From: an uncultured Blautia sp.
Lineage (GTDB): Bacteria > Bacillota > Clostridia > Lachnospirales > Lachnospiraceae
Assembly: GCA_900540785.1 (NCBI GenBank)
Contig: UQHF01000026.1
Span: forward strand, 1 to 49,286
Direction: 5' to 3'
DNA: 49,286 nucleotides
The notes below the pieces were generated by a model. It ran no database searches and was not told where the DNA came from. It was given only the letters and a program-made list of their open reading frames with translations. Each line of letters opens with the position of its first letter. Position 1 is the first letter of the stretch. Both the position numbers and the translations under genes were made by a program. This document shows, one piece after another, positions 9,034 to 16,069 of this stretch.

Positions 9034-10623
9034 TTATTTACTGAATTCCGTCAGGATTAAATCCGGATTTCTGTCCTCTGTCATGCCTACGCTCCATGCG
9101 TTTACAAAAAGAAGCAGTGGATTTCCCTTAAGGTCTGTCACTTTCTTCATGTCAGAAGTTCCCACGATCTTGTCCACCTTTACCTCGTCCTTATTCGCAA
9201 TCCAGCGGATATGCTCATACGGGAGGTTTTCCAGGCGGATTTCTACGTTATACTCGTTTTCCAGACGGTATTTTAAAACATCAAACTGTAGAACGCCTAC
9301 CACGCCCACAATAATTTCTTCCATACCTGTATTAAATTCCTGGAAGATCTGAATGGCACCCTCCTGGGCAATCTGATTGATTCCTTTTACAAACTGCTTT
9401 CTCTTCATGGTGTCGATCTGGCGCACTCTCGCAAAATGTTCCGGCGCGAATGTAGGGATTCCTTCAAATGCGAATTTCTTTCCAGGCGCACAGATGGTAT
9501 CTCCGATTGAGAAAATACCAGGGTCGAATACACCGATAATATCGCCTGCGTAAGCTTCCTCTACGACATGGCGTGATTCCGCCATCATCTGCTGCGGCTG
9601 GAGAAGACGCATCTTCTTTTCTCCCTGTACATGGTACACTTCCTCTGAAGCATCGAATTTTCCGGAACAGATACGCATAAAAGCAATTCTGTCTCTGTGC
9701 GCCTTGTTCATATTTGCCTGAATCTTAAATACAAACGCGGAAAAATCATCGTCCATCGGGTCAACCGGACCGCAGTCTGCATTTCTTGGAAGCGGAGAAC
9801 TTGTCATTGCAAGGAAATGCTCCAGAAACGTTTCCACACCAAAGTTTGTAAGCGCAGAACCAAAAAATACAGGAGTCAGCTCTCCCTTATCTACAAGTTC
9901 CTGGTCAAAATCTGCGCTTGCTCCGTCAAGAAGCTCGATTTCCTCCAGAAGCTGCTCTTTCTGTTCCGCATCCATAACCTCGTCCGCTCTTGTATCGTCC
10001 AGATCGATCTCTTCTATAATACCTTCTTTTGTTCCCTTCTGTGTATCTGTGAAAGTGAGAATTTTCTTTGTATTTCTGTCGTACACACCGCGGAACTTCT
10101 TTCCTGAGCCGATTGGCCAGTTTACTGGGCAGGTGGCAATCCCAAGCTCTTTTTCGATCTCGTCCAGAAGATCAAACGTATCGTTGGCATCTCTGTCCAG
10201 CTTGTTGATAAAGGTAAAAATAGGGATATGGCGCATGACACAGACTTTAAAGAGCTTTCTTGTCTGCGCCTCAACCCCTTTTGATGCATCAATTACCATC
10301 ACGGCAGAATCTGCTGCCATAAGGGTACGGTAGGTATCCTCTGAGAAATCCTGGTGTCCCGGTGTGTCCAGGATATTGATACAGTATCCGTCATAATGAA
10401 ACTGGAGAACAGAAGAGGTAACGGAAATACCTCTCTCTTTTTCAATCTCCATCCAGTCTGAAACTGCATGGCGGGCAGTTGCCTTGCCTTTTACACTTCC
10501 GGCAAGGTTAATTGCCCCTCCATACAGCAGGAATTTTTCTGTCAGGGTTGTTTTGCCGGCATCCGGGTGGGAGATAATGGCAAAGGTTCTTCTTTTTTCT
10601 ATTTCTTTCGTATACTTCGACAC
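9034..10623 (-). CDS. prfC: Peptide chain release factor 3
   Basis: Translational GTPase that recycles RF1/RF2 from the ribosome. G1 SHPDAGKTTLTE, switch region GISVTSSV, G3 DTPGHQDF, G4 NKLD are all visible in the first 150 residues; domains II and III follow. I choose the GTG giving MSKYTKEIEKRRTFAI: AGGAGG lies 6 bases upstream and family members begin MS-x-Y-x-x-EI. The longer TTG reading (to 10662) would put the ribosome binding site inside the gene. 529 residues, normal for RF3. It is monocistronic by its own promoter, which overlaps the end of spoIIIAH. Confidence 0.95.
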   Translation of the reverse strand: MSKYTKEIEKRRTFAIISHPDAGKTTLTEKFLLYGGAINLAGSVKGKATARHAVSDWMEIEKERGISVTSSVLQFHYDGYCINILDTPGHQDFSEDTYRTLMAADSAVMVIDASKGVEAQTRKLFKVCVMRHIPIFTFINKLDRDANDTFDLLDEIEKELGIATCPVNWPIGSGKKFRGVYDRNTKKILTFTDTQKGTKEGIIEEIDLDDTRADEVMDAEQKEQLLEEIELLDGASADFDQELVDKGELTPVFFGSALTNFGVETFLEHFLAMTSSPLPRNADCGPVDPMDDDFSAFVFKIQANMNKAHRDRIAFMRICSGKFDASEEVYHVQGEKKMRLLQPQQMMAESRHVVEEAYAGDIIGVFDPGIFSIGDTICAPGKKFAFEGIPTFAPEHFARVRQIDTMKRKQFVKGINQIAQEGAIQIFQEFNTGMEEIIVGVVGVLQFDVLKYRLENEYNVEIRLENLPYEHIRWIANKDEVKVDKIVGTSDMKKVTDLKGNPLLLFVNAWSVGMTEDRNPDLILTEFSK

Positions 10624-10680
10624 GTCTGGCCTCCTATACTCTCTTTTTCGTTCACTTGTCAATATTTTTACAGCATTCCT

Positions 10681-10710
10681 ATTCTAGTATATGAAAGGCT
10701 TTACTGTCAA
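10681..10710 (-). promoter_or_regulatory. Sigma-A type promoter for prfC
   Basis: Minus strand TTGACA (10705-10710), 18-base spacer, TAGAAT (10681-10686). The -35 box overlaps the stop codon of spoIIIAH. It would give a leader of about 50 bases before the GTG start. Confidence 0.5.
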
Positions 10711-11429
10711 GGGATTTCTGTCTCGCTGATCTCCTCTGAAGCAGCTTCCTCCTCTTCTTCGTAAGACGCTTCCTCATACGGCTCCTCCACAACTGTCTCT
10801 TCACTCTGACTTAAAGGTGTAATTACAATATTCTCCTCTGCAATTCCTGTTTTTCTCTTTACAATGTCTTCAATCTGCGCCAGCTTCGCCTCTTCCAGCG
10901 TGCTGTCAGGAACCACGATGTCCGCCGTCTCTCCTGTGAGATTTACAATGACATCAGAAAATCCTTTTGCCTCAAGAAGAAGCTCAGCCGCTGCTTCTTT
11001 TTCCGAAAGCTCCGTCATTGCCACCATTGTATTGACTGCTGTCTGTTTCTGCTCCTCGCCAAGATCTTCACTGCTTATAATTTCCTGCAGATCCGCCTTA
11101 TTCTGGGAGCGCACCTGCTCTCTGCTTAATTTTGCCTGTGCCGCAAAACTGGAAGCGCCGGTAAGTACCGCCTCGCCCGGAGTACCGGTGTCCTGCGCCA
11201 GGGGCTCGCCGATTTCTTCTCCGTTTTCCTCAAGAAGTGCTGTCTCTTCTGAAATATCATAATCTACATCTTCCAAAATACTGCTGCTGTCCGTACTTGC
11301 CTCTTTATCTTTGGAACCTAAGTTTACATCTGCAAAATTCAGATAACCGGCTACTGCAATCAAAATTGCAAGGGAGGTGATAATCACCTGATTTTTTTTC
11401 ATAATTTTTTTCACTTTTTCTCTCCTCAT
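10707..11429 (-). CDS. spoIIIAH: Stage III sporulation protein AH
   Basis: Mother-cell membrane protein whose extracellular domain binds forespore SpoIIQ across the intermembrane space. One transmembrane segment (about residues 14-30), an acidic Ser/Glu linker (about 40-85), then the EscJ/PrgK-like ring-building domain with AKLSREQVRSQNKADLQEI and AAELLLEAKGFSDVIV. The C-terminus ends in an acidic Glu/Ser tail (about 218-240). ATG at 11429 overlaps spoIIIAG by 4 bases; a GTG at 11414 with GAGGAG upstream is an alternative start. It is the last gene of the spoIIIA operon. Confidence 0.94.
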   Translation of the reverse strand: MRREKVKKIMKKNQVIITSLAILIAVAGYLNFADVNLGSKDKEASTDSSSILEDVDYDISEETALLEENGEEIGEPLAQDTGTPGEAVLTGASSFAAQAKLSREQVRSQNKADLQEIISSEDLGEEQKQTAVNTMVAMTELSEKEAAAELLLEAKGFSDVIVNLTGETADIVVPDSTLEEAKLAQIEDIVKRKTGIAEENIVITPLSQSEETVVEEPYEEASYEEEEEAASEEISETEIP

Positions 11430-11848
11430 TTTCTTTTCATTATTTTAATTTTATGGGCTTCTATCTGAAATAATGCCTGGACAGCATCTTGAATCTTCTG
11501 TACAGTCGTTGGATTCTCTCCGCCTTCTGCTGATACAAGCGCTCCTGTAACCTTTACTCTCTCATCACTTCCAAAACTCCCACCTTCCGTTATCATAAGA
11601 ACCACCTCTGTCTCTCCCACTCCCTCCACATTGGAAAGAAAATGTTCCAGCTTCTTTTCCAGCTCTGTTTTTTCCACTGTCCCTTCCTCTTCATTCCACT
11701 TTTTCGACTGTCCCTCATGAGATACCGGAAGGGCTGCCACTGCCAGCAGAAGCCCCAGAAGGAGCAGAACCACCCACTGCTGCCGGCTCATGTTCAAAAG
11801 TCCTGACTTCAAACGTTCCTTTCTTAAACCCGCAGACTTCCATTCCAC
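11426..11848 (-). CDS. spoIIIAG: Stage III sporulation protein AG
   Basis: Ring-forming component of the SpoIIIA channel. 140 residues: basic N-terminus, one transmembrane helix (about 25-42, VVLLLLGLLLAVAALPV), then the ring domain with LEKKLEHFLSNVEGVGETEVVLMI and GGENPTTVQKIQDAVQALF. The start is GTG with AAGGAAGG 7 bases upstream. This places the first 134 bases inside spoIIIAF. A shorter ATG start at 11791 would cut the basic leader but still overlap by 77 bases. Confidence 0.92.
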   Translation of the reverse strand: MEWKSAGLRKERLKSGLLNMSRQQWVVLLLLGLLLAVAALPVSHEGQSKKWNEEEGTVEKTELEKKLEHFLSNVEGVGETEVVLMITEGGSFGSDERVKVTGALVSAEGGENPTTVQKIQDAVQALFQIEAHKIKIMKRK

Positions 11849-12278
11849 TTTCTATCCTTCCTTTCTCTTCCTCATCAGGCATCTCCCGCATATAAAGAAC
11901 TGCCCCCACATCTTCCCCTTCTATATCTACTTCCACCTCACCCGGATATATGCCTTTTTCTTTCAAAGAATCCCTGATTTTTTCTTCTATTTCCCATTGC
12001 CACCCTTTTTTTAAATAAATTTCCTGAAGATTGGAAAACTCTTTCTCCTTCATAACAGCCGTCTCTTCCTCATAATAAAGTTGAAAATCCGCAAGAAGCT
12101 TTCCCCCTTTTCCAAGAAGGGCAAACACAGGCGTAATCAGCATAAAAATCAGGAGAAGACCCATGAAGAGCCTGACGTATCTCTCATATTTCTTATCCGG
12201 CACAAGATGAACTACTGTCGTAAGAAGAATATAAAAAACCGCAAGATTCTTAATCCATGAATAAATCTCTTCTTTCAT
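11715..12278 (-). CDS. spoIIIAF: Stage III sporulation protein AF
   Basis: Membrane component of the SpoIIIA complex. 187 residues: two N-terminal transmembrane helices (about 7-27 and 36-54), then a soluble domain with ILEVDI-like pattern EKGIYPGEVEVDIEGEDVG near 110. The last 40 residues are Gly/Ser/Ala-rich low-complexity sequence, encoded entirely in the stretch that overlaps spoIIIAG; B. subtilis SpoIIIAF has no such tail. ATG start, 6 bases after the spoIIIAE stop; GGAGGAGG lies upstream within spoIIIAE. Confidence 0.9.
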   Translation of the reverse strand: MKEEIYSWIKNLAVFYILLTTVVHLVPDKKYERYVRLFMGLLLIFMLITPVFALLGKGGKLLADFQLYYEEETAVMKEKEFSNLQEIYLKKGWQWEIEEKIRDSLKEKGIYPGEVEVDIEGEDVGAVLYMREMPDEEEKGRIESGMEVCGFKKGTFEVRTFEHEPAAVGGSAPSGASAGSGSPSGIS

Positions 12279-12284
12279 AAATAT

Positions 12285-13421
12285 TTAAGGTCCTCCTCCG
12301 AAACTTACCATGAGAATAATAAAGGTCAGCATACAGAGTACGTCCACCGTAAGGAGAAGACGAAGCAGCAACCCGCAGCTCTCCCCCATTGTACTTAAAC
12401 AGCCCACAATCCTTTTATCAGATACAGGCTGTGCCACGGCCGCCAAAAACTTATAGGAAAGAGATAACATTCCATAATGAATCACCGGTCCCGCCCCTGC
12501 AAGAAGAAGCGCAAGCATTACCACGATTCCAAGACTGTTCCTCACAAGAACAGCGCCTGTTACAATAAGCTCCGTCACTGCATTTACCGCATTTCCCACT
12601 CCCGGAATGGCGCCTGCCGTCTTTCCCACCACGCTTCTTTTTAAAGAATCCATCACAGGCGCCACCAGATTTTTTACAACCTGAAGCCCGATCACAAGGC
12701 CGAGAAGCGTTTTTAATCCCCAGTTTATGCCTGTCTCCAAAAGCTCGGAAAGCTTCCCAAGCATCTCCTCTCTGGAAAGATTATTTACAAACCGGACTAC
12801 CGTACATATATGGATTCCCGGCAGAAGAACCGTTAGAAGAATCCACTGGATCAGCCACACAAGAAGAAGAACCCCCTCATAAAAAACGGCAGCTGTCGTC
12901 CCTCCGGATGAAGCTGCCACGGCAAGAAAATAGGCGGGAGACAACACCTTCATAAACCTGGAAAGCCAGGACAAATTTTCGGACAGACTGACACACAGGG
13001 CAGAAAAAGAGTCCATAAGCATAGCAAACAGCAGCAGATACACCACATAAAAACTAATTTCCCCTACCTGCCCTCCATCAAACACCTCACCGAACCCTGC
13101 AAATATAGAAGAGAGCAAAATAAGGAGCAGTATCCGGAAAAACAATGTTTTTTCTCTGGACAAACCGGAAAAGAAAAGGCCATGCAGAAATTCCTGCACC
13201 GCCTCTTTTGAAAATGCCTCTTCTCCTGTCACCAATTTTTTCAATGCCCCGGAAAAAGAAAAGCTTCCTTCTCCCAGCATTTCGTTTAACATATCCTGCA
13301 CCTCGTCAAATTCCATCTTTTCTATCAGTTCCTCTGTGATTTTCTCCGCCCCTTTTACAGGAACAGAAAAAATCAGAGCAGAAAAAAGAAAAACTATCAC
13401 TGTACCCAATATTTTTTTCAT
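12285..13421 (-). CDS. spoIIIAE: Stage III sporulation protein AE
   Basis: Polytopic membrane protein of the SpoIIIA channel. I take the start at the ATG giving MKKILGTVIVFLF (378 residues): AGGAG lies 8 bases upstream and it forms an ATGA overlap with spoIIIAD. A cleavable signal peptide (about 1-25, VKGA) is visible, as in B. subtilis SpoIIIAE. After a soluble segment come six or more hydrophobic helices and the conserved KTAGAIPGVGNAVNAVTELIVTGA block near 260. The longer reading to 13496 would place a non-family leader before the signal peptide. Confidence 0.94.
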   Translation of the reverse strand: MKKILGTVIVFLFSALIFSVPVKGAEKITEELIEKMEFDEVQDMLNEMLGEGSFSFSGALKKLVTGEEAFSKEAVQEFLHGLFFSGLSREKTLFFRILLLILLSSIFAGFGEVFDGGQVGEISFYVVYLLLFAMLMDSFSALCVSLSENLSWLSRFMKVLSPAYFLAVAASSGGTTAAVFYEGVLLLVWLIQWILLTVLLPGIHICTVVRFVNNLSREEMLGKLSELLETGINWGLKTLLGLVIGLQVVKNLVAPVMDSLKRSVVGKTAGAIPGVGNAVNAVTELIVTGAVLVRNSLGIVVMLALLLAGAGPVIHYGMLSLSYKFLAAVAQPVSDKRIVGCLSTMGESCGLLLRLLLTVDVLCMLTFIILMVSFGGGP

Positions 13422-13804
13422 ACAAAAAACTCCTGTATGGTCTGTAAAAGAGCAAGAAGAACCGGCATACTTAAAACCATAAGGGAAAGCTTGCAAAAAA
13501 GCTCTATCTGCGTGCCTGTCGCCCCATATCCCGCATCTTTACATATACCGGAAGAAAACTGACCGATATACGTAATTCCCAGCATTTTTACAAGAGTGGA
13601 AATATGCTTTCCATCTACAGGAAGATTTTTCTGAATCTCATTCAAGGCCTCGAATAAATAAGAAATTTTTCCAACTGCAAGTCCCAGTATGATCACACCG
13701 ATTCCCATTGTAATAAAAGAAGCGTATTCCGGCTTCGTACCTTTGAGCAGAAAACCAAGCATTACGCCTCCCACACCAATCAGAGAAATTTTGACAATAT
13801 CCAT
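13418..13804 (-). CDS. spoIIIAD: Stage III sporulation protein AD
   Basis: Small membrane protein of 128 residues with the ATG giving MDIVKISLIGVGGVM, matching the family start; AAAGGGG lies about 6 bases upstream. Four hydrophobic helices, with GKISYLFEALNEIQKNLPVDGKHISTLVKMLGI in the centre (about 48-80) and the family-typical GYGATGTQIELFCKLSL (about 93-110). An upstream in-frame extension to 13888 lacks family similarity and overlaps spoIIIAC. Confidence 0.94.
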   Translation of the reverse strand: MDIVKISLIGVGGVMLGFLLKGTKPEYASFITMGIGVIILGLAVGKISYLFEALNEIQKNLPVDGKHISTLVKMLGITYIGQFSSGICKDAGYGATGTQIELFCKLSLMVLSMPVLLALLQTIQEFFV

Positions 13805-13817
13805 ATATGCCCCTTTT

Positions 13818-14012
13818 TCACAGCGTAAACAACTGCTGAATATTTTCAAAAAGCTCATAAATATATGGAACAATCCAGAATAATACAATTAAAAGTCCTG
13901 CCAGACTTACAAGAAATGCCTGCTCTTCCCTTCCGCTGTGTTTGAGAATCTGTGAAAGAACGGAGACCAGGATTCCCACGGCTGCAATTTTAAAGATAAT
14001 GCTGACCTCCAA
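13818..14012 (-). CDS. spoIIIAC: Stage III sporulation protein AC
   Basis: Small membrane protein of 64 residues with two hydrophobic helices, the usual size for SpoIIIAC. The start is TTG (LEVSIIFKIAAVGI...), chosen because AAAGGAGG lies 5 bases upstream and the product then matches family length; the open frame continues to 14153 but that extension overlaps spoIIIAB and has no membrane-protein character. HSGREEQAFLVSLAGLLIVL is typical. Confidence 0.92.
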   Translation of the reverse strand: MEVSIIFKIAAVGILVSVLSQILKHSGREEQAFLVSLAGLLIVLFWIVPYIYELFENIQQLFTL

Positions 14013-14034
14013 ACACGCCTCCTTTCCGCCCTGG

Positions 14035-14553
14035 CTACCATACAAGGACGGCAAGCAAAATCCCTCCAAGAATCCCAAGACTTTCATACACCTTTTTCTT
14101 TGCCGGCATTTCCCGGCGAAGTTCTTCTGTGCGGCGTGTAAGCTCCTCCTCATAGAGCAGAAGCTCTTTCATCTGCATTTCCAGATCAAGATACCCCAGG
14201 CGACTCCCCAGGGAAAAGAAAAGTTCTTCCTCCTCTTTTTGAATATTGAGGAGTTTCATATAGTTCTGTGCACACTCTCTGTACACACTTTCAAAATTCC
14301 TGCCCCCAAGAGACGAAAGCTTTCCGGAAACCTCTCGCAAAAAACTGCCAAAGGGTTCCTTAAGTTTTCCTCCCGCCTCGTAAAAAGCAGAACAAAGGGA
14401 AGCATTTCCAAAACGAATCTCCCCTCTTAAAAGCACAATCATGCGCTTCATCATTTCCAGAGTACGAAGTCTTCCCGTAAGACGCAGACTCTGCCCAAAA
14501 CCAAGACCTGCACAGGAAAAAATAATCAGGAGCACTCCCACTGATTTTTGCAT
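14035..14553 (-). CDS. spoIIIAB: Stage III sporulation protein AB
   Basis: 172-residue membrane-anchored protein, distantly like type II secretion GspF. N-terminal hydrophobic helix (about 5-22), the helical core with MKRMIVLLRGEIRFGNASLCSAF, a coiled-coil-like segment, and a C-terminal hydrophobic helix (ILGGILLAVLVW). Its ATG lies 28 bases inside the end of spoIIIAA, so the two are translationally coupled. Confidence 0.93.
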   Translation of the reverse strand: MQKSVGVLLIIFSCAGLGFGQSLRLTGRLRTLEMMKRMIVLLRGEIRFGNASLCSAFYEAGGKLKEPFGSFLREVSGKLSSLGGRNFESVYRECAQNYMKLLNIQKEEEELFFSLGSRLGYLDLEMQMKELLLYEEELTRRTEELRREMPAKKKVYESLGILGGILLAVLVW

Positions 14554-15467
14554 AACTCTCCATTTCCGTCATAGATTCCCTCTATGATTCCTGCCCTTTC
14601 TCTTTTTCCGAGAAGGATATATCTTTCAAAAACTCGCTCCTCCACAAGCTTCTGAAAAAAGGGCTGTGCAAGAACGTCCTCTAACGAATTTCCATGTGCC
14701 GTTGCAATCAGCTTACATCCACAGTGTATCACAGCTTCGACAGCCCGGAAATCTTCTTCCCTTCCAAGCTCATCCACGGCAACAACAGCTGGGGACATGG
14801 AACGAATGAGCATCTGCATTCCTTCTGCCTTCGGACAGCCGTCCAACACGTCAGTGCGCATTCCCACATCATTTTGGGGAACCCCCTGATAGCAGCCTGC
14901 AAGCTCACATCTTTCATCTACCACTCCCACTGTCTGTCCGGGAATCCCTTCTCTTCCATTGCTTATCTGCCGGATAATATCGCGAAGCAAAGTAGTCTTT
15001 CCACATCTGGGCGGAGAAATAATAAGGGTGTGCGCCACCCAGTCCTTTGTCTGGATATATGGCATAACCTCCTCTGCACAACCCTGGATTTCGTGTGCAA
15101 GGCGCACATTGATACAGGAAATGTATTTCATGCCGCGGATTTTTCCACCATCCAAAATCACTTTTCCCGTCACCCCTACTCTGTGCCCTCCCTGGACACT
15201 GATAAAGCCCTGACGTATTTCCTCCTCGTAAGCATAAAGCGAGTAGCCGGTTACATATTCAAGAGTTTCCTTTAAATCTTCCTGTGTCACAACATAAGGT
15301 TCTTCCCCTCTGTTTCTGAGGAAACACTCTCCTCCGTCATATGTAAGAAAAAGCGGTCTCCCCACGCGCAGTCGTATTTCATATAATTTATCGTAATCAA
15401 GGTTCGCATCCAAAAGCTGATTTCGAATGCTTCCGGCAAACAGATTCTGAACCTGCATTGCTTCCAT
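14526..15467 (-). CDS. spoIIIAA: Stage III sporulation protein AA, secretion-type ATPase
   Basis: ATPase of the SpoIIIA channel, related to type II/IV secretion ATPases and located on the mother-cell side of the forespore membrane. 313 residues with the ATG at 15467 (AGGTGAG 5 bases upstream); a GTG at 15476 is possible but less well placed. Seen: RVGRPL near 35, SPPRCGKTTLLRD Walker A near 157, CELAGCYQGVPQNDVGMRTDVLDGCPKAEGM near 190-220, VVAVDELGREEDF Walker B near 235 and ATAHG near 265. First gene of the spoIIIA operon. Confidence 0.95.
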   Translation of the reverse strand: MEAMQVQNLFAGSIRNQLLDANLDYDKLYEIRLRVGRPLFLTYDGGECFLRNRGEEPYVVTQEDLKETLEYVTGYSLYAYEEEIRQGFISVQGGHRVGVTGKVILDGGKIRGMKYISCINVRLAHEIQGCAEEVMPYIQTKDWVAHTLIISPPRCGKTTLLRDIIRQISNGREGIPGQTVGVVDERCELAGCYQGVPQNDVGMRTDVLDGCPKAEGMQMLIRSMSPAVVAVDELGREEDFRAVEAVIHCGCKLIATAHGNSLEDVLAQPFFQKLVEERVFERYILLGKRERAGIIEGIYDGNGELCKNQWECS

Positions 15468-15487
15468 TTGTCTCACCTCTTAGTTTT

Positions 15488-15495
15488 AATATATG
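15488..15495 (-). promoter_or_regulatory. Possible sigma-E -10 element of the spoIIIA operon
   Basis: The minus strand reads CATATATT, 7 of 8 matches to the sigma-E -10 consensus CATAYAAT, about 20 bases before the spoIIIAA ATG. The -35 side is not convincing. spoIIIA is sigma-E controlled in Bacillus, so the position makes sense. Confidence 0.3.
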
Positions 15496-15523
15496 TGGAC
15501 AATCCTGATTTAGTACCTTCTTT

Positions 15524-16069
15524 TTAAAGCACTGTCTCTTCATATTCCCATCGAATGTCCATCGGTACCGCACACCAGAACGCGGCGCTGTATCCTTCTT
15601 CTACTTCCAGAAGTTTATAAAATCCTTTTTCTTCCCCAGCAGTAAGGAGACTTCGTGAAAATCCCTCTCCTGTCCATTTTATGTATGCCTCTTTTAAAAC
15701 CCACTGATCAAAAAAAGCTTTTTTTACATTTTCTGATGTCAGGATTTCTTTTTTTACCTCTTCTGAAACCATACGATCCAAAAAGCGCCCGTAGTCCACC
15801 TCTTTGTGAAACTGTATATCAATTCCCACTTCCTGCCCCGCTAAAATACAGAGAACATATTTCCCGGAATGGCTGATATTATAATGAATTTTCGGCTGAA
15901 GAGTAAAAAAGGGCTTTCCATGTTCTCCCTTGCTTCTGGGCTCGTATTTTAAATTTAGTCCGTATTCTTTTAAAAGTCCCTTTTCCAGAAGCTTTTCCCC
16001 TATCATATGCTCCATGTTTTTACCTGCATATTCTTCTTTTATCTTTGTATAATAAATAACTCCATTCAT
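15524..16069 (-). CDS. Sfp-type 4'-phosphopantetheinyl transferase
   Basis: Transfers the phosphopantetheine arm of CoA to a carrier-protein serine. 181 residues, short for Sfp (about 225). Seen: Mg-binding GIDIQ near residue 86 and FFDQWVLKEAYIKWTGEGF near 128, the WxxKEA hallmark. HNISHSGKYV-type substrate motif YNISHSGKYV near 72. Start ATG overlaps the helicase stop by 4 bases. No polyketide or peptide synthetase is nearby; the only carrier protein in the window is AcpP, 4.2 kb upstream, so AcpP or a distant synthetase may be its substrate. Confidence 0.9.
   Translation of the reverse strand: MNGVIYYTKIKEEYAGKNMEHMIGEKLLEKGLLKEYGLNLKYEPRSKGEHGKPFFTLQPKIHYNISHSGKYVLCILAGQEVGIDIQFHKEVDYGRFLDRMVSEEVKKEILTSENVKKAFFDQWVLKEAYIKWTGEGFSRSLLTAGEEKGFYKLLEVEEGYSAAFWCAVPMDIRWEYEETVL

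Noticed and set aside
10624..10662. Longer TTG start for prfC
   Set aside because: It would place a perfect AGGAGG with 6-base spacing inside the coding region; the GTG at 10623 matches the family N-terminus.
13422..13496. Longer N-terminus for spoIIIAE
   Set aside because: It would put 25 residues before an evident signal peptide and overlap spoIIIAD heavily.
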